DNA of 64,000 bases, taken from NCBI RefSeq assembly GCF_003610555.1, contig NZ_RAPQ01000008.1, forward strand, positions 1,232,490 to 1,296,489, given 5' to 3'. The notes under the pieces are model-generated. The model saw only the letters and a list, made by a program, of their open reading frames with translations, was not told where the DNA came from and did no database searches. Below are positions 8,801 through 17,532 of this stretch, in pieces (the stretch's first letter is position 1; the number at the start of each line of letters is the position of its first letter). Both the position numbers and the translations under genes were made by a program. Source of the stretch: Marinifilum flexuosum (GTDB lineage Bacteria > Bacteroidota > Bacteroidia > Bacteroidales > Marinifilaceae).

Positions 8801-11800
8801 GGTAATAGAGTTTCAAAATCATGACAGACTAAATGTATATGGAAAATTGATGGCTTTGGGTACTTTAAATGACAGTATCCGATTTACAGTAAAAGATACC
8901 AGCAAATATTCCCAATATTATAGCCATACAGGATGGAATGGTGTGCGATTTTATAACAATCAAAAAGATACCTCTGTACTAGAATATACCAGGTTCGAAT
9001 ATGGAAAAGCGAAAAAGGAAGGAGATTATTATCATGAAGACAATAGTGGAGGTGCAGTTTATATTAGTGATTACAAAAATATAAACATTTCCAATTGTTA
9101 TTTTTATCGAAACTATTCCGATCAAGGAGGTTCAGCTATTTATTCTAAGAATGGTTCACCTGTTATTTCACAATGTAAGTTTCATAAAAATAAAGCCAGA
9201 ACTGGGACCATAGTCGTTAACCGTAAAGCACAGCTGATTGACAATTTAATTTCAAATAATACAAGTAGCGAAATGGCTGCCGGTATTATATGTGCTGATT
9301 CTACCTTGATAAAAGGGAATAGAATTGTGAATAATGAAGGTAGTGGAATGAGAATTACGGGTAGTCCAATCATTCTAAATACCATAATTTGTAACAATTC
9401 GGGTGTTGGTATTAGTACTTATGATTGTAACTCCAAAAAAATCAGTAACATTATTGTTTACAACAATGGTTCTGATGAGCATGGCTTTGCTCTCAATATG
9501 TGGACCTCATATCTAGATATATACAACTCGGTGATAAAAGGGGGTATTGATGCAGGATGGGGATATCCAACATTTTACAATTGTAGTTTAGATGTGAACG
9601 GAGATTACAGTAAAGATCATAATGATGTGAACTGTATTTATTCTGAACCTGGTTTTGTTTCACCAAGTGCAGGCTCGGGTAAGGAATACGATGCAATTAA
9701 AGCCGATTGGTCTTTGCTAGCAACATCTACCTGTATTAATTCAGGAATAGATCCTAATATTGAGGAGTTTGATACGGATATTGTTGGAAATCCAAGAGTT
9801 ATGCATGGTACTATTGATATTGGACCGTTTGAATATCAGTTAAAACCAGCAAACCGTCGACCATTGATTGAGAAGATGGATGATAAGAAGATTCCGCCAT
9901 TTTCTGAAATGGAACTCGCAGTTTATTTTTCAGATCAAGATGAAGAGGATTTACATTCAATAAGCATAAAGTCTAATACCCCACATGTTAAAATAACGGA
10001 ATTAAGCGGTGATACCATTGGTTCAACATTTAATGTGGTTTCACCAGACGAATGGTATGGTACGGCACAAATTACAATAGAAGTAAAAGATAATTCTGAA
10101 AGTGAAAACTCAATAGCATTGGATACGGTAAATGTTACTGTTACGAACCGTCTTTGTGGTCACATCACCAATAATTCAAAATGGTTTGGCGATAAGGTAA
10201 AAATAAGTTGTCCGCTTACAATAGACGATGAGGTGACGCTTAGAATTATGCCAGGCATTAATGTTGAGTTTGAAAAAGATGCATCGCTTGAAGTGATTGG
10301 TGCACTTTTAGCTGAAGGAAATAAAACTGATAGTATTGTATTTACAGCGGAAAATCGTGAAAATGGTTGGATGGGGATCAATTTTAAGAATGGTTTTTAC
10401 GCTTATGGACATCCAAGTGGAGTAATGGATGATACATGTAAACTCTCTTATTGCAAATTTGAATACTGTAAAAGTCAAGTTTTATTTGTTGATGATTTTG
10501 ATAAGTTATTGGTATCTAATTCCAGGTTTGTAAACAACCAGGGATCATGCATAAAAATTTATGAGGCAAGCCCTACTATAATAGATAATGTATTTGAATT
10601 GAATAGTACCACCTATTATGAGTCGGGAACCATATGGATTGAGCGATACTCTAATCCTATCATTAGAAGAAATATTATTAGAAACAATAGCGCATTGTTA
10701 GGGGGTGGAATTAATTGCGATTATCATTCTAATCCTTTAATTGCCAATAATCTAATATATGGGAATAGTGCCAATTCGGGAGGAGGTATTTATTGTACGC
10801 AATCATCGCCAACAATTGTGAACAATACGATTGTAAACAATACGGCTAATAATGGTGCTGGTATTTATTGTTCTTATTCAGAACCAGGTCTATACAATTC
10901 CATTGTTTGGGGAAATGAAGCTACAGAGGATACCTACCAGATTTACAGACATAAAAATGCAGGTAAGATTTCGAACTGTATGATTCCAGAGGATGGTCTT
11001 TATTTGGATGGTGATAACAAGAAAACAGGCTTAATTATTTCCAAATCGCCGAATTTTGTAAATGAGTCAGCGCATGATTATCATCTTGCAAGCAATTCGT
11101 ACTGTATCAACACGGGATCAAATGATTATTGTGAACAGAACAACATTACGCTTGATCTCTTTGGTAATAGCAGGTTTAATGAAGAGAGATCAGATATGGG
11201 GGCCTATGAATTTCAAGGAGTGCCAGATGAAATGAATCCAATTGTAGTGGCATTGTCAAGTGAACAAATCTACGAAAATAAACCAATCAGGACATTGGTT
11301 GGCCTGTTGTCGACACTAGATCCTAATGTTAAGGATACTCATGCTTATTCAATTGAAAAAGAAGAGGGGGAAGATTCTGAATTTATGATTGTGGGAGATT
11401 CTTTGTTCTCTGCCATGGAATTTGATTATGAAACTCAAAATAATTATTCCATTTCAATTGTTTCAACAGATCAAACCGGGAGAAGTGTTTCACACGAATT
11501 TACCATTGCCATACGAAATGCGAATGATTTTCCAATATTATTAAATCCTATTCCAGATGTTATAGGAAGTGATGAGGAGGAATTCTATTTTAAAATTCCT
11601 GAGAATACTTTTTATAAGGATGAATACGAAACTTTGAAATATACGGCCAAGCTTGTTGATTCAAACTTTCTGCCATCATGGTTAAGTTTTGATCAGTATC
11701 GGGGTATTTTTACAAGTAGTAATCCTGAAGCGGGAACCTATAATATTGAAGTTACCGCTAATGATTGGCAATATACGAGTGAACCGGATACTTTTTTACT

Positions 11801-12083
11801 TACCATTACGGGAATTCCAACTTCAGTAGATGAGATACCAGAAATAAATCAAATCGTTGTATATCCAAATCCATCAAGTAGATATTTCTATGTAAAAGGT
11901 ATTTCTTCCGATATCACCAGATATAAAGTAATCAACATGTATGGGAGAGTTATTCTTGAGAAAGATATTATTGACCAGAATAGCATACTGAAGATTAATT
12001 TATCAAATTATCCAGATGGTCTTTACTTGCTACAATTAATTGGTAAGTCTAAAAGTAAAACCTATAAACTTATAAAAGGATAA
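5853..12083 (+). CDS. Giant secreted parallel beta-helix protein with type IX sorting domain
   Basis: 2076 residues. Signal peptide 1-24 (cleavage after VLNA). Four modules each open with a strand-rich block of the form GTxIEF..LNVYGxLxAxGTxxDSIxFT (about residues 27, 462, 948 and 1434, so roughly 486 residues apart for the last three). Each then has right-handed beta-helix repeats (many NNTI, GGGI and N-rich rungs), a DIGAYEYQ-type close and a linker that resembles a cadherin/Ig-like domain (DxDxxDxHTISV). After the fourth module come two cadherin-like domains (about 1790-1985) and a C-terminal domain with VYPNPSSRYFYV and NYPDGLYLLQL, typical of T9SS type A sorting signals. It is therefore probably exported and anchored at or released from the cell surface. 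Beta-helix proteins of this kind bind or cleave polysaccharides; no catalytic site can be assigned. Confidence 0.9.
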   Translation: MKYRELIKTILVSTLLSISWVLNAQTNISGEVNGVWTKEKSPYLIDGDISVPQDNKLTIEPGVKVKFTGYYKVDIKGTLLAIGTANEMIHFTVADASGWNNRDTNDGGWGGIRFDRTQASDTSKIEFCKFEYGKAMGSGWEEDNAGGAIFIDGFSRLRIQNSIFTNNWARWNGGAIYCDGANPVFENLLIYNNKAERSGGGICIESNSSAKPELINLTITKNVSEKGGGISCDWGCSPNVINTIIWDNDASSGSQIYLSEENADPNFINCIVEGGTSFFGGNGSYLNFNGKFENCMKVNPQFVNPEAFNFQLKNNSHAINTGKLFDPKLADHTDINGKKRLYGSDIDMGAYECQSAPVNRIPILKDLPNLQTKVDTPVEFEVSFFDPDSNDNHKVTVSTNVSGTEVVKLGSEANPAKYKVVQPSGWRGTMTVSVQVVDDSKQTYNLNTKSFNIKVANNLNAGGDITENTVWDADTISVISNIKIHDDVLLEISAGTIVEFQGKYGINVFGTIAAIGNKTDSIVFRGKDNSTKWSGIQFVNDWAGAGGVMNDNDSTKFVNCVFTGVSNYNEIKGAIYMRSYSKVLIKGCRISNNVSGYGAITCYSGSHPRIDGNLISYNEANQHGGGIWCDQSSPVIVNNTIIHNGHVHVPQLGGGIALQNSNAYIANNVIAHNLAHSSGGGISCYYSSNPKIINNTISNNSAYSEGYSGGYGGGIACDDNSKPEIINCILWNNTNKEGNDQLHLFTKDNFPSIQHCVIQGGLEGISDLSVDALNELKKLSKNNLTQDPEYRNAESLDFNLQSNSPCIDRGTADTTGLSLPKMDYLGKPRIANESIDIGAIEYQGKSTNKKPLLERHDAVSSLVNAPIEMYVIFEDLDDGDTHTISVVSDHPDVKIERINGNTSGSTYNIVPTENWTGSANITVKVTDNSGESNASDSYSYPLTIMETACGDILGNTIWSQDTVKVTCDVTVSENATLQIKAGTVIEFQNHDRLNVYGKLMALGTLNDSIRFTVKDTSKYSQYYSHTGWNGVRFYNNQKDTSVLEYTRFEYGKAKKEGDYYHEDNSGGAVYISDYKNINISNCYFYRNYSDQGGSAIYSKNGSPVISQCKFHKNKARTGTIVVNRKAQLIDNLISNNTSSEMAAGIICADSTLIKGNRIVNNEGSGMRITGSPIILNTIICNNSGVGISTYDCNSKKISNIIVYNNGSDEHGFALNMWTSYLDIYNSVIKGGIDAGWGYPTFYNCSLDVNGDYSKDHNDVNCIYSEPGFVSPSAGSGKEYDAIKADWSLLATSTCINSGIDPNIEEFDTDIVGNPRVMHGTIDIGPFEYQLKPANRRPLIEKMDDKKIPPFSEMELAVYFSDQDEEDLHSISIKSNTPHVKITELSGDTIGSTFNVVSPDEWYGTAQITIEVKDNSESENSIALDTVNVTVTNRLCGHITNNSKWFGDKVKISCPLTIDDEVTLRIMPGINVEFEKDASLEVIGALLAEGNKTDSIVFTAENRENGWMGINFKNGFYAYGHPSGVMDDTCKLSYCKFEYCKSQVLFVDDFDKLLVSNSRFVNNQGSCIKIYEASPTIIDNVFELNSTTYYESGTIWIERYSNPIIRRNIIRNNSALLGGGINCDYHSNPLIANNLIYGNSANSGGGIYCTQSSPTIVNNTIVNNTANNGAGIYCSYSEPGLYNSIVWGNEATEDTYQIYRHKNAGKISNCMIPEDGLYLDGDNKKTGLIISKSPNFVNESAHDYHLASNSYCINTGSNDYCEQNNITLDLFGNSRFNEERSDMGAYEFQGVPDEMNPIVVALSSEQIYENKPIRTLVGLLSTLDPNVKDTHAYSIEKEEGEDSEFMIVGDSLFSAMEFDYETQNNYSISIVSTDQTGRSVSHEFTIAIRNANDFPILLNPIPDVIGSDEEEFYFKIPENTFYKDEYETLKYTAKLVDSNFLPSWLSFDQYRGIFTSSNPEAGTYNIEVTANDWQYTSEPDTFLLTITGIPTSVDEIPEINQIVVYPNPSSRYFYVKGISSDITRYKVINMYGRVILEKDIIDQNSILKINLSNYPDGLYLLQLIGKSKSKTYKLIKG

Positions 12084-12199
12084 TGTAGAAGATATAATTA
12101 CAACACATATAAATTAGAATAAAAAGTGCCCAGGTAGCAACGCTTGCCGCCCAAAACAAAGTGAGGTGAAATGAATAAAATTTAAATAATCAGTATACA

Positions 12200-13639
12200 A
12201 TGAAAGAGAAGATATTCTTAGCATTTATTGGAATCATTTTATCATTTACAGGCATCAGGGCGCAGAGCTCTGCTGATTTGTATAGCAAAGACATTAAGGC
12301 AAAAAACTTGAAAGAGCATGTTTACATTTTAGCATCGGATTCGTGTGCTGGTAGAGATGTTGGAACCTTGGGAATTAAAATTGCTCGAGACTATATTGTT
12401 TCTCAGTGGGAAGAAAATGCCGTGCTTCAAAGCTATTTTGAAAATACTTGGTTCCAAGCTTTCTCCTTGCTCACTATTGAAGAGAGAACGCCCCATTTAC
12501 AAAGCAAGAATACAGAGCTTTTCTCTGATAAAGACTTTATGTACTCAGGTATATTTGATAGTTTCAACAAAGAACTTCCACTTGTTTTTGCTGGATATGG
12601 AAGAGAGGAAGACTACAAAAATCTGAACGTAAAAGGAAAAGCGGTATTGACATTGCATCATAATCTAAGGGCAGCAGTTAGAAATGCCAGAATAGCTAAA
12701 GAATATGGTGCTGAACTAACAATAGTAGCCAATCCGAAAAGCAGCAATCAATTTGAAAGCATTGTCTTGCAATTCGAAGATTTTAGCAAATTTAAGAAAT
12801 GCAGGTTGCCTAATAATGTTGCAATGGATAGTTTCATGGTAGACATGCCAAGTTACAGGTATATGACCATTAGCTCAAAAAGTGTAAAGAAATTAACAGG
12901 CAAAAGTATACAGCATTGGAAAAATGAAGCGATAGAAGGAAATGAGCCTATAGGAGAAATAAAATTTTCGGTTGAACCTTTGAAGGTGGATACCATTATT
13001 GAAAACAATGTTGTGGCTTATATACCGGGAAGCAATGCAAATGAATCCATTGTTGTTGGTGCTCATTACGATCATTTGGGCACGGTAGATGGTAAAATAT
13101 ACAATGGTGCTGATGATAATGCTTCGGGTGTATCAGCATTGATAGAACTTTCCAAAGCATTCGCGAAAGCTTATCAGGATGGATACAAACCTGAGAAGAA
13201 CATTATATTTGCTGCTTTCTCGGCAGAAGAAGGTGGGATATGGGGCTCGAAGTATTTCGCGGATCATCTTGAAAACAAAGAGCAAGTGAAGCTGATGATT
13301 AATATCGATATGATCGGACGTGCGGATTATCATCATGAGAATGATCCGGGCTACTTCTATTTTATTGGGAAGCATTTGGCAGACTCTCTTTATACTCAAG
13401 AGAAGCAACTTAGTAAAAAGTACAAGCTAACCTCTAATTACTCAGCAATTACCGATTATTCGGATAATAAATCGTTCTCGGATATCGGAATCCCAAGCAT
13501 TTTCTTCTTCGATGGTAAAAATCATGACTTGCACAAGCCAACGGATACAGCCAATAAGGTCAATTACAAAAGAATGGAGAAAATAAGCCGGATGATTTTT
13601 GAAACAATTTGGAGAAATGCGGCTGTTGGAAAGAACTAA
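12200..13639 (+). CDS. Secreted M28 family zinc aminopeptidase
   Basis: 479 residues. Signal peptide 1-21 (GIRA before QSS). A PA-like insert (about 110-200) precedes the catalytic domain. Two-zinc ligands typical of M28 are visible: His289 in GAHYDH, bridging Asp305 in GADDNASG, Glu344 with general base Glu343 in SAEEGG, Asp370 in NIDMIG, and His442 or His445 in HDLHKPTD. It probably trims N-terminal residues from peptides in the periplasm or outside the cell. It stands alone, 116 bases after the beta-helix gene with no terminator in between, so read-through is possible. Confidence 0.9.
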   Translation: MKEKIFLAFIGIILSFTGIRAQSSADLYSKDIKAKNLKEHVYILASDSCAGRDVGTLGIKIARDYIVSQWEENAVLQSYFENTWFQAFSLLTIEERTPHLQSKNTELFSDKDFMYSGIFDSFNKELPLVFAGYGREEDYKNLNVKGKAVLTLHHNLRAAVRNARIAKEYGAELTIVANPKSSNQFESIVLQFEDFSKFKKCRLPNNVAMDSFMVDMPSYRYMTISSKSVKKLTGKSIQHWKNEAIEGNEPIGEIKFSVEPLKVDTIIENNVVAYIPGSNANESIVVGAHYDHLGTVDGKIYNGADDNASGVSALIELSKAFAKAYQDGYKPEKNIIFAAFSAEEGGIWGSKYFADHLENKEQVKLMINIDMIGRADYHHENDPGYFYFIGKHLADSLYTQEKQLSKKYKLTSNYSAITDYSDNKSFSDIGIPSIFFFDGKNHDLHKPTDTANKVNYKRMEKISRMIFETIWRNAAVGKN

Positions 13640-13998
13640 TGAATAATAATACTTTGATGCTCTTAATTAGGGTGAGGGTATCAATATAAGATAAATGGGA
13701 GTTTCACCCGCTGGTGCGCGATCAATGTCATTAAGTTAGTAGATTTCGCCTCGCGCTCACCCTTTTATTATTCCTTTTAGTCATGAGACGCTTCGCTTTG
13801 TACCTTAAAGGGAACAGCGCACAGGACAAAGCCCCTTTAGGGGTTTGGGGTAATTTTGGCAATGTTTATCAAAAGGGATACACCCTTCTCCCTGTCGGGA
13901 TCTCCCCTAAGAGGGGAGAACTTATAAATTAGACGATTGTATATCTAATTGTTTGTAGGATCATATTTAAGAAAATAAATAAGAATAAAGAATTTCAT
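13640..13998. other. Gene-free stretch with repeat fragments
   Basis: No reading frame here looks coding. It contains a half-copy of family B (CCGCTGGTGCGCGAT at about 13708-13722), GCCCCTTTAGGGG (about 13839) and a TCTCCC..TAAGAGGGGAGA palindrome (about 13900-13920) reminiscent of repeat family C. It reads as a graveyard of short palindromic repeats. Confidence 0.5.
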
Positions 13999-14070
13999 CC
14001 GCTGGTGCGCGATTCTATCGCGTTCCATTTTTAAATAGAACCATACGATAGGACTCGTGCGGTAGCAAGG
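13999..14070. repeat. Family B hairpin repeat, copy 2
   Basis: The whole 72 bp is an imperfect palindrome: CCGCTGGTGCGCGA pairs with CTCGTGCGGTAGC, and TTCTATCGCGTTC with the ATAGAACCATACGATAGGA side. Near-identical core ATTCTATCGCGTTCCATTT at 15202. It sits 18 bases before the next start codon. Confidence 0.65.
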
Positions 14071-14088
14071 GATCTAAAAAAATAAGCT

Positions 14089-15168
14089 ATGTATAAAAAT
14101 ATAATTATTGTTCTTACTCTTTTTTTAATGATTATGAGTAACGCTAATGCACAAGGTGATAAATTATTTTATGACAGTATTTGGCGAATTACAAATGAAA
14201 AAAATGCTGAATATTATCGTGTAGGTACTGTAAGTTCAGGTTGTTTTACAGGGAAAATAAAGGATTGTTTTATTACGGGTGAACAACAAATGACAGGTAA
14301 CTATAACAATGGCAAAAAAGAAGGAGAATTTAAGTTCTACTTTAAAAATGGGAAGCTGAGAAAGCAAGGATCTTTTGAAAACAATGAAAGAATAGGGGTT
14401 TGGAATTACTATAATTCTAATGGAACTCTAAGACAAAAACTTCAGTTTAGCAGTAATCATGAATTTAAACTTTTAGAATATAATGACAGTTTAGGCAATG
14501 AAATTGAAAGAGAAGGCAATAAGCTTGTTTGGAAAAATAGATATGTAGATTACTATACCGATGGATATTCCAGGTTTGGGAAATTCCATATTGAAGGGGC
14601 ATTTGAAAATAATGTAAAAAGCGGAGAGTGGATTTGTACGGATGGGAATGGAAATATTTTATATGTAGAGAAATTTTCCAAAGGTAATTTTAAGAAACGA
14701 ACTTCAAGATCCGATCAATTTTCATATAGATATCCAGATAGTCCTATGAAAGTGCCATTCAAAAAAAACGAAGAAATATACAATAAATTACCGGTTGAGA
14801 ATAAATTTTATAGAACTGAGAATTTTATATACTCACCAAATGTTATAATTAAAGGGTTTAAGCCACAAATGTTCATTGTTTCTGAAGTAATGCCTTCTGC
14901 ATTATTCACAAAGGATATTTTAAAATCGGTAACGAATCAGATTAAAGAAGTAGTTTCAGAAACACATCCTGATGATAAGAAATTAGAAATTAAATACCTT
15001 ATTCAAAAGGATGGAACCATATCAAATATTTCTATGGAGAAAATTGAGGATCAAGTGGTTTCCAAGAAAATTAGAAATATTATGAGTGAAAATATTTTCT
15101 GGACACCAGGATACCAGAGACAAGAACCAGTTTACATTTCGAAATCTTTGGTTATTGAATTAGAATAA
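14089..15168 (+). CDS. Secreted MORN-repeat protein with TonB C-terminal-like domain
   Basis: 359 residues. Signal peptide 1-21 (MSNANA before QGD). Residues 60-215 hold MORN/YwqK-type repeats (GNYNNGKKEGEFKFYFKNGKL; GSFENNERIGVWNYYNSNG; GAFENNVKSGEW). The last 110 residues end in a TonB C-terminal-like fold (LEIKYLIQKDGTISNISMEK; FWTPGYQRQEPVYISKSLVIELE). This combination is common in Bacteroidota, where the function is mostly unknown; it is probably a periplasmic envelope protein. A family B repeat lies on each side of the gene, so it may have moved as a unit. Confidence 0.75.
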   Translation: MYKNIIIVLTLFLMIMSNANAQGDKLFYDSIWRITNEKNAEYYRVGTVSSGCFTGKIKDCFITGEQQMTGNYNNGKKEGEFKFYFKNGKLRKQGSFENNERIGVWNYYNSNGTLRQKLQFSSNHEFKLLEYNDSLGNEIEREGNKLVWKNRYVDYYTDGYSRFGKFHIEGAFENNVKSGEWICTDGNGNILYVEKFSKGNFKKRTSRSDQFSYRYPDSPMKVPFKKNEEIYNKLPVENKFYRTENFIYSPNVIIKGFKPQMFIVSEVMPSALFTKDILKSVTNQIKEVVSETHPDDKKLEIKYLIQKDGTISNISMEKIEDQVVSKKIRNIMSENIFWTPGYQRQEPVYISKSLVIELE

Positions 15169-15184
15169 TAGCAGTAATCAATAC

Positions 15185-15260
15185 CCCCACGTTGCTTCAC
15201 TATTCTATCGCGTTCCATTTCTAAAATAGAACCACAATAGAGGACTCGTGCGGTAGCGAT
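15185..15260. repeat. Family B hairpin repeat, copy 3
   Basis: Shares ATTCTATCGCGTTCCATTT and GGACTCGTGCGGTAGC with the copy at 13999-14070; the arms fold back on each other. It ends 6 bases before the next start codon. Confidence 0.65.
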
Positions 15261-15266
15261 GACAAA

Positions 15267-15848
15267 ATGAATGAAGTTATGAATAGCGAAAAAATAGCCT
15301 TATTTGATATGGACGGAACCATTTGTGACTATGTTGGTTCGATGAAATTGGAGTTGGAAAAATTAAGAGCACCCAATGAGCCAATTGTAGATCCGTTTAT
15401 GGTGGGTGATGCACCCGAATATCAGTATTTATGGGACAGGATGGAGTTGATCAAATCGGATGAGAAGTGGTGGGCCAATCTACCGAAATACCAATTGGGC
15501 TTTGATATTTTTAAGCTGACCAAAGAGTTGGGCTATCACAATGAGATTTTAACCCAGGCACCAAAGAAGAATCCGGCAGCTTTGGCGGGTAAGCTACAAT
15601 GGATCATCAATAACCTAGATGGAGAAATAGAGTTTACCATGACCCGAAATAAAAGCAGGCATTATGGAAAAATATTAGTAGATGACTATCCTGGTTACAT
15701 CATACCATGGCTAAAGCACCGCCCAAGAGGTTTGGTTGTAATGCCTTTGAATGAATACAACAAGGGATTTACTCATGAGAATGTGGTGGTGTATGATGGC
15801 AGCAACATTGATGAGGTGAAGAAGATCATCATGGAGCGAATTGGGTGA
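15267..15848 (+). CDS. HAD-family 5'(3')-deoxyribonucleotidase-like protein
   Basis: 193 residues; the true start may be the second ATG at 15279 (MNSEKIALFDMDGT). The HAD motif I, DMDGT, has nucleophile Asp14 and acid/base Asp16. Motif III/IV is probably KILVDDYPGYI with the DD pair. Length and the cap segment (WDRMELIKSDEKWWANLP) fit the small NT5C/dNT-1 type, which removes phosphate from pyrimidine nucleotides in the cytoplasm. The exact substrate is not readable. No operon partner is evident; the next gene starts 30 bases later but encodes an unrelated exported protein. Confidence 0.75.
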   Translation: MNEVMNSEKIALFDMDGTICDYVGSMKLELEKLRAPNEPIVDPFMVGDAPEYQYLWDRMELIKSDEKWWANLPKYQLGFDIFKLTKELGYHNEILTQAPKKNPAALAGKLQWIINNLDGEIEFTMTRNKSRHYGKILVDDYPGYIIPWLKHRPRGLVVMPLNEYNKGFTHENVVVYDGSNIDEVKKIIMERIG

Positions 15849-15878
15849 TTAATACCTGGAAATGAATAAAAACTACAT

Positions 15879-16616
15879 ATGAGAAGAATTATTGCGTTTA
15901 GCATTTTACTGCTTACATCTTGTTTTGTGAAAGCACAGCATGTTGATGTACCTGCATCGTTCAAATACCTAAAATACATAGAGGTTGATGATAGAATGGA
16001 AATCTGTGCCTGGGATCATAACCCAATGTTGTTCTACAATGAGAACATTACCAATTTGATACAAAAACAAGTATTGAAAGGGCATCCTTTGTACTTCGAA
16101 AATGCTGAATATTTTTTCATAACCGATGTAGCAAGAAGCAAGATTGATTACAAGAAGGATGAGTATTATAGGATAATCTTTAGTTCGGCAGAAAGTTGTG
16201 ATCCAATGTATTCCATCTATAAGGAAACGGGTGATAGTTTGATTAGCATGGGAACTATTGAATGTTTGGATTTATTTGTTCCTGGCAATGGGTATCTGTA
16301 TTGCAGAGGTCATGCCAATACAACCTATAACAAGCGAAAGAAATACAAGCTGGTAGGCGATCAACTGGTAGAGGTAAAACAGCCCTATTATCATGTGGGG
16401 ATTCGCAGTGAGATCATAGAAAGTATTGTTTTGTATACGGATAAAACACTAAAGGAAGAATTGGCAAAATTGCCAAAAGGAGCAGAGGTTGAGGTGCTAT
16501 TGAATGAGGATGAAATGTTCCTGGTGAAAACTTCATTTGGTTTGGTTGGCTGGTGGAAACCTGAATCGCTTTATCCTAAAAGTCCGGTGCCTGATTTGTA
16601 TTTTCGTGGGGATTAG
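15879..16616 (+). CDS. Secreted protein with C-terminal SH3-like domain
   Basis: 245 residues. Signal peptide 1-19 (FVKA before QHV). The middle part has no family I know. The last 70 residues (YHVGIRSEIIESIVLYTDKTL..LPKGAEVEVLLNEDEMFLVKTSFGLVGWWKPESL) have the layout of a bacterial SH3 domain, which often binds cell wall peptides. Probably a periplasmic protein. It may be co-transcribed with the genes on both sides, 30 and 56 bases away. Confidence 0.6.
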   Translation: MRRIIAFSILLLTSCFVKAQHVDVPASFKYLKYIEVDDRMEICAWDHNPMLFYNENITNLIQKQVLKGHPLYFENAEYFFITDVARSKIDYKKDEYYRIIFSSAESCDPMYSIYKETGDSLISMGTIECLDLFVPGNGYLYCRGHANTTYNKRKKYKLVGDQLVEVKQPYYHVGIRSEIIESIVLYTDKTLKEELAKLPKGAEVEVLLNEDEMFLVKTSFGLVGWWKPESLYPKSPVPDLYFRGD

Positions 16617-16672
16617 GAATCTGGCAAATTAAAATCGGCAAAGCGGAATAAAAATTCAAGAGTAATTACTGA

Positions 16673-17248
16673 ATGAGTAGAAGTTTAGAAAATATATTAA
16701 GGAAGAATCTGGTTAAAGGAAGAGTTTCGAAGGGGAATAAAAAGCTTGATAACATTATTGTATTCCTATTTATTCTGGGGATAGCTCTGCTGACTTGTGA
16801 AATATACATTTACAGAAAGACATTGATTGAATTGAAAATTCCTTTGATGATTTGGTTAACGCCTGGAATTGTTCTAACACCTATTTTTTACAACAAGCTG
16901 AATGATATCGATGGGATGAAGGCACATTGGAGTCTTCACTACATTTTACATAGCTGCATGACAGGTGCGTTTGTATTATTTAGCTTTATGGCAGTGAACT
17001 ATTTTTTTGCCGATAATGAAGTTGTAAGCAAAGAGTTTAAGGTGCAAGAAACAGGGAGCTTGGCTGGTGGAAAAAGAAGCAGAAACAAAAGATCGCCTTA
17101 TGTGGTTATAAATTATGAAGGAATGGAAAAACAACTTGTTTTTTCAAATTCGCAGATGGATAAGGTAATGAACTCAAAGTGGGCAGTGCTGAAAGTAAGG
17201 AAAGGAAGATTAGGATTTGACGTGTTGGAAAACTACACGGTGAAATAG
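16673..17248 (+). CDS. Hypothetical inner-membrane protein with three helices
   Basis: 191 residues. Three hydrophobic segments (about 28-47 IIVFLFILGIALLTCEIYIY; 59-76; 91-112 ILHSCMTGAFVLFSFMAVNYFF) are followed by a soluble 75-residue domain with a basic GGKRSRNKRSPYVVINYEG loop. Family unknown. The C-terminal domain probably lies outside the membrane core and could bind a ligand or partner. The neighbouring genes give no functional clue. Confidence 0.55.
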   Translation: MSRSLENILRKNLVKGRVSKGNKKLDNIIVFLFILGIALLTCEIYIYRKTLIELKIPLMIWLTPGIVLTPIFYNKLNDIDGMKAHWSLHYILHSCMTGAFVLFSFMAVNYFFADNEVVSKEFKVQETGSLAGGKRSRNKRSPYVVINYEGMEKQLVFSNSQMDKVMNSKWAVLKVRKGRLGFDVLENYTVK

Positions 17249-17454
17249 GCTTATCCAGAATGTGTAACTCACACGGAGTACCAAGTAGGCGGTTTAAAAC
17301 TGTCTCACATGAAGGCATTATAAATAGATTTGCACATTTAATAACTCATAACATAGATTTTTAAGAGGTCCTTTTGCATCCCATAAACTTAAAGCAGACT
17401 TCATACTAAGCAAACATTGCAGTAGAAAAGAAAAACGATATTTGCATTGTACTT

Positions 17455-17532
17455 ATGTCTGATAAAACAGATAAATCATTAGTTCGGTTATTGTTGTTAT
17501 GTGAGCTCTCAAGCGAGAGCTCTTTTTTATGA
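17455..17532 (+). ncRNA. Candidate small RNA or Leu-rich micropeptide with built-in terminator
   Basis: A degenerate promoter (TTG at 17417, GATATTTG at 17437) precedes a 25-codon ORF from the ATG at 17455 that includes SLVRLLLLCELSS. The final codons overlap a perfect 8-bp terminator stem, GAGCTCTC/GAGAGCTC, plus T6 (17503-17528). The nearest downstream gene starts almost 500 bases later. It may be a small RNA, an orphan attenuator or a chance ORF. Confidence 0.35.
17503..17528 (+). terminator. Strong Rho-independent terminator
   Basis: Perfect stem GAGCTCTC-AAGC-GAGAGCTC followed by TTTTTT. Confidence 0.8.
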
